Origin: Flaviflexus salsibiostraticola
Lineage (GTDB): Bacteria; Actinomycetota; Actinomycetes; Actinomycetales; Actinomycetaceae
DNA: 64,000 nucleotides
Direction: 5' to 3'
Assembly (NCBI RefSeq): GCF_003952265.1
Contig: NZ_CP034438.1
Location: forward strand, 868,001 to 932,000
The position numbers and the translations under genes were made by a program. The first letter of the stretch is position 1. The number at the start of each line of letters is the position of its first letter. This document shows, piece by piece, positions 1-8,225 of the stretch. Under the pieces are notes generated by a model. It made no database searches. It was not told the DNA's origin and was given only the letters and a program-made list of their open reading frames with translations.

Positions 1-257
1 CCTTCCCGTAGCCGCAGCCGCAGGCTCACGATTCGTCTTCTGATCTTCAACGGGGTCTGGTGGGGCGAGGTCTTCGGGCGAGAGGAACGGTCCTGCATGG
101 ACTCACCAGACCTGTAGCGGTCGGCCCAGCGTTTGACCGTCGGCCAGGAGCATTGGAACCGAGCCGCGACCTCGGCAATCGGCACCTGCTGGTCGACGAC
201 GAGCCGGGCGACGGTCAAACGGGCGCGAGGGGTCAGGGCTGCATTAGCGTGGGACAT
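1..257 (-). CDS. IS481-family transposase, N-terminal part (runs off left edge)
   Basis: Reading leftward from the ATG at 257, the frame is open to the window edge and encodes 85 residues beginning MSHANAALTPRARL, followed by a helix-turn-helix stretch (AEVAARFQCSWPTVKRW). This is the typical DNA-binding start of IS481-family transposases. The DDE catalytic domain would lie outside the window, so completeness cannot be judged. A perfect 11-bp inverted repeat sits just upstream of the start codon (261-271 with 307-317). The element ends somewhere between 318 and the ddl stop codon at 382; I could not fix its terminal repeat because the other end is outside the window. Confidence 0.85.
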   Translation of the reverse strand, partial: MSHANAALTPRARLTVARLVVDQQVPIAEVAARFQCSWPTVKRWADRYRSGESMQDRSSRPKTSPHQTPLKIRRRIVSLRLRLRE

Positions 258-260
258 AAG

Positions 261-317
261 GAGGGCCTTCCTCGGAGTGCTGGTTTCGCAACTCCCACTC
301 AATCGCGGAAGGCCCTC
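261..317 (-). promoter_or_regulatory. Start-proximal hairpin of the IS481 transposase
   Basis: GAGGGCCTTCC at 261-271 is the perfect reverse complement of GGAAGGCCCTC at 307-317. In RNA of the transposase strand, the 3' arm ends 3 nt before the AUG and contains the only purine-rich tract near it. The hairpin could hide the ribosome binding site in transcripts that enter from outside. The same design occurs in two other transposase genes of this window. Confidence 0.55.
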
Positions 318-381
318 TCTTCACGTCACAAGTCAGCGCGTGTCATCGCACTGCCTCAACCAACCTGTCCGGTCAGTACAG

Positions 382-1461
382 CTAGCGCAGGCCGGTCTGA
401 CGCTCGAGCGCGAGCGTCAGCAGTTCGTCGATGAGCTCCGCATAGGTCATGCCGGACTTCTGCCACAGCAGCGGGTACATCGAGTACGGGGTGAAGCCGG
501 GGATCGTGTTGATCTCGTTGATCGTGATGTCACCGCCGTCGAAGAAGAAATCGACGCGTGCCATCCCCTCGCAGTCCACGGCCTCAAATGCCTCGACAGC
601 CATGGTGCGCAGCCGCTCCATGTCGTCCTCGGGGATCTCCGCCGGGATCTGAAGGACGAGACCGTCGGTCTCGACGTACTTCGACTCGAAATCGTAGAAG
701 CCTGAGGTCGGGTTGTTGAGGATGATCTCGCCGACGGTCGAGGCTCGTGCACGCTCGGTGCCGCGGCCGCCCAGGACCGCGCATTCAACCTCACGACCCG
801 CCAGGCCCTGCTCGACGATGACCTTCGGGTCGTGCTTCTGGGCCTCCCGGATCGCCTCGTCGAGCTGGTCGAGGGACTCGATGCGGGAGATGCCGAGCGA
901 GGATCCGGCACGAGTGGGCTTGACGAAGAGCGGCATCCGCAGCTGCGCGATCTGGTCGGTGAGCTCCTCGCGGCTGTTCTCCCACCCGCTTCTCGTCACG
1001 AGCACCCATGGACCGACGGGCAGGCCCGCGGCCTGAAGGATGATCTTCGTGAAATGCTTGTCCATGACCGCGGCTGACGAGAAGACGCCCGATCCGACGT
1101 ACTTCACCCCCGCCATCTCAAACAGGCCTTGGATCGTGCCGTCCTCGCCGAACGGCCCGTGAAGGAGCGGGAATGCGACATCGATCTCGAGGCTCTTCCC
1201 ACCCTCGTAGAATTCTCCGGTTCCGTACGAGACGGTGATGGGCTCGCCCGGACCGACCTCGGCCGTGCCGGTGCCGAGCAGCTCCGAGTCGGTCGTGCCG
1301 CTCACCCACGTGCCGTCCCGGCGGATGCCGATGGGCACGATCTCGTACCGATCGCGATCGATCGAGGCCATGACCGAACCGGCCGTCATGCAGGACACCG
1401 GATGCTCGCCGGAGCGGCCTCCGTAGATGAGGGCAACGCGAGTTGTGGAACCGTTCTTCAC
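382..1461 (-). CDS. ddl: D-alanine--D-alanine ligase
   Basis: A 359-residue ATP-grasp enzyme that joins two D-alanines for the peptidoglycan stem peptide, in the cytoplasm. The N-terminus carries the family motif YGGRSGEHPVS at residues 13-23. The central ATP-grasp loop reads FVKPTRAGSSLGIS, and the metal- and substrate-binding C-terminus reads INEINTIPGFTPYS. The start is a GTG at 1461, giving MKNGSTTRVALIYGG. Length is normal. The gene is divergent from the transsulfuration gene, with only 31 bp between the two starts, so their promoters must overlap. An IS481-type element lies directly downstream, within about 120 bp of the stop codon, but the coding region itself looks intact. Confidence 0.96.
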   Translation of the reverse strand: MKNGSTTRVALIYGGRSGEHPVSCMTAGSVMASIDRDRYEIVPIGIRRDGTWVSGTTDSELLGTGTAEVGPGEPITVSYGTGEFYEGGKSLEIDVAFPLLHGPFGEDGTIQGLFEMAGVKYVGSGVFSSAAVMDKHFTKIILQAAGLPVGPWVLVTRSGWENSREELTDQIAQLRMPLFVKPTRAGSSLGISRIESLDQLDEAIREAQKHDPKVIVEQGLAGREVECAVLGGRGTERARASTVGEIILNNPTSGFYDFESKYVETDGLVLQIPAEIPEDDMERLRTMAVEAFEAVDCEGMARVDFFFDGGDITINEINTIPGFTPYSMYPLLWQKSGMTYAELIDELLTLALERQTGLR

Positions 1462-1492
1462 CGCTCGAGCCTATCAAGATAGTGTCGGAATC

Positions 1493-2599
1493 ATGACGAA
1501 GCCAGCTACGATTCTCGCCCAGTCCGGCCGTCCCGACAGAGTTCAGGGCAGCCCGGTCAATCCCCCCATCGTTCTCTCCTCGACGTACCGCAACTCGGGG
1601 ACGGAGCCGGGGAACATCTATGCGAGATGGGACACGGAGACGTGGAATCCCTTCGAGCAGACCCTCGCCGCCCTTGAAGGCGCCGACTTCCCCGCCCTCG
1701 TCCACTCCTCCGGCATGGCAGCCATCACCACAGCGCTCCACGCGGCGCGCCCCGGCCGGATCGTCGCCCCGCGTCACTCGTACCATGCCTCTCTCGTCGT
1801 CGCGCGGGAGATGGCCGAGCGGGAGGGCGGCGAGGTTGTCACGGTCGACATCGCCAATACTGACGAGGTCGTCTCCGCCCTGCCGGGAGCCAGCGCCGTC
1901 CTTCTGGAGTCGCCGACGAACCCGATGCTCGAGCTCGCCGACATCCCGACCATCGCCGACGCGGCGCACGAGGCTGGCACCCTCGTCATCGTCGACAACA
2001 CGTTCGCCACCCCGCTCGGCCAGCAGCCCCTCAGCATGGGGGCCGACATCGTCGTCCATTCGGCCACGAAGTATCTCGCGGGCCACTCCGACGTCATCCT
2101 CGGCGCGGCCCTCGCCGCCACGGAGGAGCTCCACCAGACGATGTGGGACTACCGCACCCACACCGGCTCCGTCGCCGGGCCCTTCGAAACGTGGCTGGCG
2201 CTGCGCGGCATGAGGACCCTCTCCCTCCGCTTCGAGAGGATCACCGCGAACGCAGCCGAGCTCGCGCGGCGCCTGGCGGACCACCCGCTCGTCGAGGCCG
2301 TCGCCCATCCCTCTCTCCCCGACCATCCCAACCATGAGCGCGCCCCGAGGGGCTGTGGCGTGCTGACGCTGCGCCCGAAGGGCGGCCGCGAGGCGGCCGA
2401 TCGTCTCGTCGAGGCGACGAGTCTCTGGCTGCCGGCCACATCGCTCGGCGGTGTCGAGTCGAGCCTTGAGCGGCGCCGCCGGTTCGCGGACGAGGCGGAG
2501 ACGGTCCCGGAGGATCTTCTGCGCCTCTCCTGCGGAATCGAGGACATTGAGGACCTCTGGGAGGATCTCGACCGGGCTCTGGGCGTCGCGGTTCGGTGA
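1493..2599 (+). CDS. PLP-dependent transsulfuration enzyme (cystathionine gamma-synthase/lyase family)
   Basis: A 368-residue Cys/Met-metabolism PLP enzyme. The PLP lysine lies in HSATKYLAGHSD (Lys near residue 192) and the cofactor-ring aspartate in VIVDNTFATPL. The ATG at 1493 is preferred; an in-frame extension to 1427 would run into the start of ddl. Family members make cystathionine from O-acyl-homoserine or cleave cystathionine, homocysteine or methionine, and sequence alone does not separate these. It is one of three PLP enzymes of sulfur amino acid metabolism in this window (the others start at 21129 and 33390). No metX or metA gene is nearby, so the pathway role is open. Confidence 0.88.
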   Translation: MTKPATILAQSGRPDRVQGSPVNPPIVLSSTYRNSGTEPGNIYARWDTETWNPFEQTLAALEGADFPALVHSSGMAAITTALHAARPGRIVAPRHSYHASLVVAREMAEREGGEVVTVDIANTDEVVSALPGASAVLLESPTNPMLELADIPTIADAAHEAGTLVIVDNTFATPLGQQPLSMGADIVVHSATKYLAGHSDVILGAALAATEELHQTMWDYRTHTGSVAGPFETWLALRGMRTLSLRFERITANAAELARRLADHPLVEAVAHPSLPDHPNHERAPRGCGVLTLRPKGGREAADRLVEATSLWLPATSLGGVESSLERRRRFADEAETVPEDLLRLSCGIEDIEDLWEDLDRALGVAVR

Positions 2600-2660
2600 T
2601 CGCGCGTTGCAGTCGAGTAACGAGGGCCCGACGGTCCTCCCCGCACCGACCGACAGGCGG

Positions 2661-2672
2661 TAGATTGGCGTC
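2661..2672 (+). promoter_or_regulatory. Leaderless-type -10 box of the AMIN-like lipoprotein gene
   Basis: TAGATT at 2661-2666 is followed by six bases and then the ATG. A -10 box in this position would start transcription at or next to the A of the start codon, leaving no room for a Shine-Dalgarno sequence. No clear -35 box is visible. Confidence 0.5.
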
Positions 2673-3329
2673 ATGAAACGTGTACTTGCCGCCGCAATGA
2701 TGGTGAGCCTCGTCGCCGCCTGCACGTCGACGACGGACGAGACTCCAACGTCCACCGAACCGACGGACACCGCCACGACGTCTGAGACGACGACTCCGGC
2801 CGCTCCGACGACCCCGGAGGAGACAGAGGACGAGACCACGGCCCCGACCGACGATGAATCCGCACCCGCGGACACCATCGATGGATCGGGACTGACGACG
2901 GACCCGACTCAGTCCGACAGCTTCCCCGACCTTCTCGGCCAATTCCTCCCGATTGAGGCACGAGTGGGCGGGCATGGCAACTATGACCGCGTCGTCGTCG
3001 AGTACGACGAGGACGAGGGTGAGCTGAGCTGGTCCGCCTCCTATGAGGACGAGCCGATCCAGGACGGCTCTGGCCTGCCGGTCGATATGGCCGGACAGAA
3101 GTTCCTCACCGTCGTAGTCTCGGGTGTCCGCTATCCCGACGAGGGCGAGGCCACCGAGGGGATCAACGTCACTGGGCTCAACCAGGCGACTGTCGTCGAG
3201 GACGTTCACGTCGACTATCCCTTCGAGGGCATGCACATGATCTTCGTCGGCGTCGATGAGGAGCACCCCTACCGCGTCCAGGTCTTCAACGATCCGGAGC
3301 GGATCGTCATCGACATCCTCCACGACTAG
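2673..3329 (+). CDS. Secreted lipoprotein with AMIN-like domain
   Basis: A 218-residue protein with a short hydrophobic signal peptide ending in a lipobox (SLVAAC, Cys near residue 17), so it is expected to be lipid-anchored outside the membrane. Residues about 20-70 are a Thr/Glu/Pro/Asp-rich, low-complexity, acidic linker of the kind that spans the cell wall. The rest (about 90-218) matches the beta-rich AMIN-like fold seen in actinobacterial lipoproteins: IEARVGGHGNYDRVVVEY near the start and YRVQVFNDPERIVIDI at the end. AMIN-type domains are thought to bind envelope polymers; the ligand here is unknown. It seems to be a single-gene unit with a leaderless-type promoter. Confidence 0.8.
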   Translation: MKRVLAAAMMVSLVAACTSTTDETPTSTEPTDTATTSETTTPAAPTTPEETEDETTAPTDDESAPADTIDGSGLTTDPTQSDSFPDLLGQFLPIEARVGGHGNYDRVVVEYDEDEGELSWSASYEDEPIQDGSGLPVDMAGQKFLTVVVSGVRYPDEGEATEGINVTGLNQATVVEDVHVDYPFEGMHMIFVGVDEEHPYRVQVFNDPERIVIDILHD

Positions 3330-3362
3330 ACGTGATGTCCACGTTGTGAACGCTCAAGTTGG

Positions 3363-3420
3363 ATGAAGACCTCCGGCGGGATGTGGTTTACCGCACTCGC
3401 ATCCTGCCGGAGGTCTTCAT
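3363..3420 (+). promoter_or_regulatory. Hairpin overlapping the start codon of the decayed IS481 transposase
   Basis: ATGAAGACCTCCGGC at 3363-3377 pairs perfectly with 3406-3420. The stem extends six more pairs with a single G-U wobble (3378-3383 with 3400-3405), closing a 16-nt loop. The 3' arm contains the GGAGG ribosome binding sequence and the first two bases of the ATG at 3419, so the folded RNA would block translation of transcripts that enter from outside the element. Confidence 0.7.
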
Positions 3421-3530
3421 GTCCCACGCTAACGCACCTCTCGCACTCCGAAGAAGACAACGCCTCGCTGCGCTGATCGTCGAGTAGGGATGGTCAGACG
3501 CGCAGCACAGCGGTTGCTGGGCGCGCCTGA
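3419..3530 (+). pseudogene. Decayed IS481-family transposase remnant
   Basis: An ATG at 3419 opens a frame reading MSHANAPLALRRRQRLAALIVE and then stops at a TAG (3485-3487). After a one-base frame change the similarity continues as VRRAAQRLLGA, matching the helix-turn-helix start of IS481 transposases. Only about 35 codons of the gene survive; the rest was lost before the acyltransferase stop at 3531. The likely left end of the element lies near 3335-3350. Its first residues resemble the intact fragment at the left window edge, but the upstream hairpins differ in sequence, so the two are different IS481 members. Confidence 0.75.
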
Positions 3531-4370
3531 TCAGGGCCTGCCGAAAAGGCGCCTCACGCGGGCGCGGAGTTTCGCGCGGCGAACCTTTTTCATCGCAAGC
3601 CTCAGGGCTTTGGCATCCTGCCTGGCCTGGCGCCGGAGACGATGGTTGAGGGCCTCGGGCTCGAATCGCTCCGATGGAGGGGTGCCCATGGGCCTGCCGA
3701 GCTCGGCGCGCAGCCGTGCCACCTCGTGGGCGATGGTCGTCATCGCGGAGTCGGCCTGCTCGCGATAGGTCGCGCCGGTGAGCTCAATCGGTGATCCGAA
3801 ATGGAGAAGAACCCGCTCGGTCCGGTGGAGGATGCGGGGCCAGCGGATCCGACCGGTCCACTGGTGGATGATCCGCTCGTTGCCCCAGTGGGAGACGGGG
3901 ATGATGGGGACATTGGGCCGGGCCTCGTGAAGCCGGGCGAGTCCCGTCTTCGCCCGCATCGGCCACCCCGCCGGGTCGTGGGTGAAGGTGCCCTCGGGGA
4001 AGATGATGAGCGACCAATCCTCGTCGAGGATCTCCGCCATCTGCTCGATCGCACCGCCGGGCGCGTCCCGGTCGATCTCGACCTGGCCGAGGGCCCGCAG
4101 TGCCGTTCCGAGTGGCTCCGCGAACAGCTCCTTCTTCGCCATGAAGCGGGGCGGGATGCCCGCCTGGTAGAGCGCGACGGCGACGACGAACCCATCAAGG
4201 TGGCTCGTGTGGTTAGAGATGAAGATCGCCGGACCGGACGCGGGGAGATTCTCGGTTCCCGTGACCGTCAGATCCTGGATGAGACGCATGGCGGCGATGA
4301 CGGGACCGGAGAGCAGTCTCATCGCCAGGGGGATCTCACGACCCCTCTCGGGTCGCCGCCAGAGCCTCAT
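3531..4370 (-). CDS. 1-acyl-sn-glycerol-3-phosphate acyltransferase-like protein (PlsC family)
   Basis: A 279-residue membrane-associated acyltransferase. The catalytic HX4D motif is HTSHLD near residues 53-58 and the substrate-binding motif is FPEGTF near residue 124. The family moves an acyl chain to lysophosphatidic acid or a related glycerolipid. The start chosen is the ATG at 4370, which overlaps the murA stop in an ATGA junction (4367-4370), showing translational coupling to murA; a longer frame only extends into murA in another frame. The last 40 residues are very Arg/Lys-rich (RRQARQDAKALRLAMKKV and on), probably contacting membrane phosphates. The pairing with murA places it in an envelope-building operon. 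Confidence 0.88.
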   Translation of the reverse strand: MRLWRRPERGREIPLAMRLLSGPVIAAMRLIQDLTVTGTENLPASGPAIFISNHTSHLDGFVVAVALYQAGIPPRFMAKKELFAEPLGTALRALGQVEIDRDAPGGAIEQMAEILDEDWSLIIFPEGTFTHDPAGWPMRAKTGLARLHEARPNVPIIPVSHWGNERIIHQWTGRIRWPRILHRTERVLLHFGSPIELTGATYREQADSAMTTIAHEVARLRAELGRPMGTPPSERFEPEALNHRLRRQARQDAKALRLAMKKVRRAKLRARVRRLFGRP

Positions 4371-5686
4371 GGCTGCATGGTGACGTCCGCGCCGAGCTTG
4401 GACAGCTTCTGCATGAAGTGCTCGTAGCCGCGGTTGATGATGTCGATGCCTGCAACGTGGCTCGTGCCCTCGGCGGCGAGCGCCGCGATGAGGTGGGAGA
4501 AGCCGCCGCGCAGATCGGGGACAACGATGTCGGCCGCCTTGAGCTTGGTCGGACCCTGAATGATGGCCGAGTGGTAGAAGTTCTGCCTGCCGAAGCGGCA
4601 GCGCAGCCCGCCCAGGCATTCGCGGTATACCTGAATGTTCGCGCCCATGCCGCGCAGGGCGTCGGTGAACCCGAAGCGGTTCTCGTAGACGGTCTCGTGG
4701 ACGATGGAGAGGCCGCTGGCCTGGGTGAGCGCCACGACGAGTGGCTGCTGCCAGTCGGTCATGAGGCCCGGGTGGACGTCCGTCTCGAGTACGGCTGCCT
4801 GCAGCTCGCCACCGGGGTGCCAGAAACGGATGCCGTTGTCCTGGACGTCGAAGGCGCCGCCGATCTTGCGGAAGTAGTTGAGGAAGGTCGTCATGTCCTT
4901 CTGGGCGGCGCCGCGGATGAAGATGTCGCCATGGGTGGCGAGGGCGGCGGATGCCCAGGAACCGGCTTCGATCCGGTCGGGCAGGGCCGTGTGCCGGTAG
5001 GCGTGGAGCTCGTCGACGCCCTCGATGCGGATGGTGCGGTCCATGTCGACCGAGATGATCGCGCCCATCTTCTGCAGGACGGCGATGAGGTCCATGATCT
5101 CCGGCTCCATGGCCGCATTCGACAGCTCCGTGAAGCCCTTCGCCATGACGGCCGTGAGCAGCGTCTGCTCGGTGGCGCCGACCGACGGGAACGGGAGACG
5201 AACCGGCTTGCCCTTGAGGCCCTTGGGAGCCGTCAGGTGCATGCCGTACGGGGTTGAGTTGCGCACAGCACCGAAGTCCTCGAGGACCTTGAGGTGGAAA
5301 TCGACCGGACGGTCGCCGATGTGGCAGCCGCCCAGGTCCGGCACGAACGCCTCGCCGAGGCGGTGGAGCAGTGGGCCGCAGAAGAGGATGGGGATGCGGG
5401 AGGAACCGGCGAGGGCATCGACCTGGATCGGGTCCGGCAGCGTGAGCGAGCCGGGCGTGATCGTGAGCTCGCCCTCCTCCTGCTGGTAGTCAACCTCGAC
5501 GCCGTGCATCTGCAGCAGCTCGGATACGACCTCAACGTCGCGGATCTGTGGGACTCCGCGCAGGGTCGACGTCTCCTGCGACAGAAGGGCCGCGACCATC
5601 GCCTTCGGAACGAGGTTCTTCGCCCCACGGACAAAGATCTCTCCGGTCAACGGTTTTCCGCCGCGCACTTCAAGCACTGACGCCAT
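4367..5686 (-). CDS. murA: UDP-N-acetylglucosamine 1-carboxyvinyltransferase
   Basis: A 439-residue EPSP-synthase-fold enzyme that adds enolpyruvate to UDP-GlcNAc, the first committed step of peptidoglycan synthesis. The start is the ATG at 5686, which has a strong GGAGGAG ribosome binding site about 4 nt upstream; an upstream in-frame TTG at 5713 is less likely. The N-terminal KNLVPKAMVAALL segment carries the conserved Lys-Asn pair. The catalytic Cys is in GGCHIGDRPVDFH (near residue 119), so the enzyme should be fosfomycin-sensitive in principle, unlike the Cys-to-Asp variants of mycobacteria. It is followed by the overlapping acyltransferase gene. Confidence 0.96.
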   Translation of the reverse strand: MASVLEVRGGKPLTGEIFVRGAKNLVPKAMVAALLSQETSTLRGVPQIRDVEVVSELLQMHGVEVDYQQEEGELTITPGSLTLPDPIQVDALAGSSRIPILFCGPLLHRLGEAFVPDLGGCHIGDRPVDFHLKVLEDFGAVRNSTPYGMHLTAPKGLKGKPVRLPFPSVGATEQTLLTAVMAKGFTELSNAAMEPEIMDLIAVLQKMGAIISVDMDRTIRIEGVDELHAYRHTALPDRIEAGSWASAALATHGDIFIRGAAQKDMTTFLNYFRKIGGAFDVQDNGIRFWHPGGELQAAVLETDVHPGLMTDWQQPLVVALTQASGLSIVHETVYENRFGFTDALRGMGANIQVYRECLGGLRCRFGRQNFYHSAIIQGPTKLKAADIVVPDLRGGFSHLIAALAAEGTSHVAGIDIINRGYEHFMQKLSKLGADVTMQP

Positions 5687-5742
5687 GGTCTCCTCCTCCA
5701 GCAGCTCCTCCAAGGATACCGGGCGGAGGGCGCCAGATGAGC

Positions 5743-6270
5743 TTACCGCTGGTCGGGGCGCGCCGGTAGGAGCTGTGCGCCAAGCGCGTAAAGGGTGCCC
5801 TCGCCCGACTCGTGGTTCTTCGTCGACAGCTCTCGAATGCGGCCATACATCTCAGACATCTGGCTCGCCACCTCTTTGCGCTGGTCAGGGGTGAGAAAGA
5901 CGACACCGAGCATGACGACCTGGTGCTTGTCCTCGTCGGTGACGTCCGGAACCAGGCTCCGGAGGTACTCGAGGATGGCGAGGGACGCGGCGCGACTGTC
6001 CTCGGACTCTCGTTCGGCAGGGTCGGGCTGAGGCGGGTTGATCTTGTCCTCGTTGACCGACCACCAGGTCTCCCTCGCATCGTCGCCCACCCGCTTGCCG
6101 ATGAAGCCGCCCGCTTCGAGGATCGACAGATGGTAGGAGACCTTGTTGGCCGCTGCCCCCAATTGGGAGGCGAGATCCGAGGTCCTCGCCTCCGACAGGG
6201 CATCGAGAAGGACGAGGATCTGCAGCCTAAGCGGATGCGACAGTGCCTTGAGACGACTCATCTCGGTCAT
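5743..6270 (-). CDS. ArsR-type helix-turn-helix regulator
   Basis: A 175-residue regulator. Residues about 4-70 form a winged helix of the ArsR/HTH_20 type: LKALSHPLRLQILVLL, then a recognition region LGAAANKVSYHLSILE, then the wing. The C-terminal 90 residues are a helical extension without a recognised ligand motif; no metal-binding Cys cluster is seen. The gene overlaps the 3' end of the MFS gene by about 44 bp, so the two are co-transcribed and coupled. A perfect inverted repeat upstream of the MFS gene is the natural candidate operator. Likely role: repressor of the transporter operon in response to the transported compound. Confidence 0.85.
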   Translation of the reverse strand: MTEMSRLKALSHPLRLQILVLLDALSEARTSDLASQLGAAANKVSYHLSILEAGGFIGKRVGDDARETWWSVNEDKINPPQPDPAERESEDSRAASLAILEYLRSLVPDVTDEDKHQVVMLGVVFLTPDQRKEVASQMSEMYGRIRELSTKNHESGEGTLYALGAQLLPARPDQR

Positions 6271-7582
6271 AGCTCTCCCATTCTGACGGCCGGGGAATGC
6301 GGCGCACTCGTGGCGATAGTATCGCGATGACGGCGCTCACCGCTGAGATCGCGACGAAGATGACCGCGGCGAGGTGATAGCTGTGGGCCTCGAGCGTGAT
6401 GCCCGCGATCAGCGGCGCGAACGCCGATAGAGCCTGGGCGACGACGCCGAGGAGGCTGCTGACCCGGCCCTGAAAGGACTGGGGCGTGCGGCCGAGAACG
6501 TATCCGAGAAGGGCGGCGTTGGTGATCGGCACGCACAGCCCGATCGCGAACGAGACACCCATCATCACCCAGTACCCATCGGAGAGGAGAAGCGGGGCCG
6601 TGCTCAGGGTGAACCAGGCGAGGGAGCCGACCGTGATGAGACCGGTGGGGTGCTCGCCGGCGATGCGGCCCGCCACCGTCGAGGAGAGGATGACACCGAG
6701 GCCGATCGCCATGCCGAGGTATCCGACCTCGACCGCCGGGTAACCCTGGACGATGAGGGAGAGCATCATGAGCGACTGGACGCCCGCCATGCCGAGATTG
6801 ACAAGCGTGATGATGACGCCGAGCACGAGGAGTGTCCGCCTGCTCGAGAGGTAGCGAAGGCCCTCGACGAAGTCCTCGCGCATGGTCGACCGCGGCGGCT
6901 GGGCCTCGACGGGCAGGTCCTCGACAAGAACCTGTGCCGCTCCGCCTGCCGCAGCTGCCGCAGCCGGGACCGGCTGCATCTCGTCGGCGGGGACGAGAGA
7001 CGTCTTCACACGCGTGAAGACGAGGCCCTGGGCGGCGGAGAAGACTGTGGAGATGAAGAAGGGCAGCCAGGCGAACAGCCCGTAGAAGAAGCCCGAGAGT
7101 GGCCGCGCGATGAGCTGGACGGCCGCATCCCTCCCCTGGTTCGCGGCCTGCGCCTTGACGAAATCCCCGCCCGACATGATCGATCGAAGAGCGGCGTTCG
7201 TCGCCTCACCGAAGAAGCCGTGGACGAGCGCAAGAACGCTCATGAGGATGGTGAATGCCAGGTAGGTGAGATTTCCCGAGTACACGTAGAAGAAGATCCC
7301 GCCGCTGACGAGCGACCCAAGGATGGCATAGAGGTAGATGAGACGCCGGCGGTCCATCCGGTCGACGACGACGCCGCCCGGGATCGACGCCACGAGCATG
7401 AGGACAAGGATGATGGTCTGGAGAGTGCCCGCGGATGCCTCGGAGGCCGTGAGGTCGAAGACGACGAAGCTGACGATGAGAAGCGAGAAGACCCGGCCGA
7501 TCATTCCGGTCGTATCCCCCGCCAGCCACCACACGTAATCACGGTTCGACCAGATCGAAGCGGAGCCATGTTTCGTATCCAT
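6227..7582 (-). CDS. MFS transporter (drug-efflux-like)
   Basis: A 451-residue membrane protein with about 12 hydrophobic segments. The loop after TM2 reads GGVVVDRMDRRR, the typical major facilitator motif A region of enterobactin-exporter/DHA3-type proteins. An Ala/Pro-rich cytoplasmic linker lies in the middle, between the two six-helix halves. The ATG at 7582 (MDTKHGSASIW) is chosen; an earlier in-frame start at 7630 would lie inside the operator repeat. Overlap with an ArsR-type gene suggests export of a toxic small molecule under its control. The substrate cannot be read from the sequence. Confidence 0.85.
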   Translation of the reverse strand: MDTKHGSASIWSNRDYVWWLAGDTTGMIGRVFSLLIVSFVVFDLTASEASAGTLQTIILVLMLVASIPGGVVVDRMDRRRLIYLYAILGSLVSGGIFFYVYSGNLTYLAFTILMSVLALVHGFFGEATNAALRSIMSGGDFVKAQAANQGRDAAVQLIARPLSGFFYGLFAWLPFFISTVFSAAQGLVFTRVKTSLVPADEMQPVPAAAAAAGGAAQVLVEDLPVEAQPPRSTMREDFVEGLRYLSSRRTLLVLGVIITLVNLGMAGVQSLMMLSLIVQGYPAVEVGYLGMAIGLGVILSSTVAGRIAGEHPTGLITVGSLAWFTLSTAPLLLSDGYWVMMGVSFAIGLCVPITNAALLGYVLGRTPQSFQGRVSSLLGVVAQALSAFAPLIAGITLEAHSYHLAAVIFVAISAVSAVIAILSPRVRRIPRPSEWESYDRDESSQGTVASA

Positions 7583-7622
7583 GGCACGACGGTAGACGCT
7601 CTCTCGCAATAGTTCAATACTT

Positions 7623-7644
7623 TTGCGCAAATTGCTTTGCGCAA
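7623..7644 (-). promoter_or_regulatory. Putative operator of the MFS-ArsR operon
   Basis: TTGCGCAAA at 7623-7631 and TTTGCGCAA at 7636-7644 form a perfect 9-bp inverted repeat with a 4-bp spacer, in an AT-rich island about 40 bp upstream of the transporter ATG. The site lies where the promoter must be (a possible -10 box is TATTGA just downstream on the minus strand). Position and symmetry fit binding by the ArsR-type protein of the same operon and hence autoregulation. Confidence 0.65.
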
Positions 7645-7660
7645 TTTATTCGGTGCAGTT

Positions 7661-8215
7661 CTATCGGAGGATGTCGGGCTCTCCGTCCCTTCCTGTGACC
7701 GCCTCTGCGAGGATGCGCTCGAACATGAGGTGGTCGCGCCTCTCCCCCGCAATCTCCATGTAGCTGCGGGCACGGCCGAACTCGACGAAGCCGCTCCTGC
7801 GCAGAACCTTCATCGAGGGCTCGTTGTCCGGCAGCGTCGCCGCCACGATCCTGCTGAGGCCGAGTTCGCTCTCCGCGACATCCAGAGCCTCGGCGACTGA
7901 GTTCGTCGCGAGACCTCTCCCGGTGGCGTGTTCAGCGACCCAGTAGCCGATCTCCGCCGAGCGGTAGGGACCGAACTCGATCCGATCGAGCGAGAGCTGT
8001 CCGACGATCGTTCCACCCTCGACAATGACGAAGGGGACACCGGAGCCCGACTCATAGGCGGCGAGCTTCGCGGTGATGACCTGGCGCTGAAACTCCAGCT
8101 CAAAATGAGAATCCTCGCGCCGCGGTTCAAACGGCGCGAGGAATTCTCGCGATGTCACGAGCAGTCTCGTGAGCTCTTCGGCGTCAGCGTCTGTGACGAG
8201 CCTGAGGTGTGTCAT
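7661..8215 (-). CDS. GNAT family N-acetyltransferase (RimJ/RimL-like)
   Basis: A 184-residue acetyltransferase starting MTHLRLVTDADAEELTRLL. The acetyl-CoA loop is in VAEHATGRGLATNSV (about residues 101-115), followed by the conserved NEPSMKVLRRSGFVEFG segment typical of the RimJ/RimL branch, which acetylates protein N-termini or small amines. Its start lies 10 bp after the leuD stop, so it is co-transcribed with leuCD. Whether it has any link to leucine synthesis is unknown. The longer open frame upstream of 8215 overlaps leuD and is rejected. Confidence 0.88.
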   Translation of the reverse strand: MTHLRLVTDADAEELTRLLVTSREFLAPFEPRREDSHFELEFQRQVITAKLAAYESGSGVPFVIVEGGTIVGQLSLDRIEFGPYRSAEIGYWVAEHATGRGLATNSVAEALDVAESELGLSRIVAATLPDNEPSMKVLRRSGFVEFGRARSYMEIAGERRDHLMFERILAEAVTGRDGEPDILR

Positions 8216-8225
8216 GCGCCTCAGA

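Noticed and set aside
133..705. A 190-codon plus-strand frame over ddl and the IS481 fragment
   Set aside because: It is the antisense shadow of ddl and the transposase; composition and lack of similarity show that the minus-strand genes are the real ones.
1118..2878. A 586-codon minus-strand frame
   Set aside because: It covers the transsulfuration gene and part of ddl in antisense; long antisense frames are common at this GC content.
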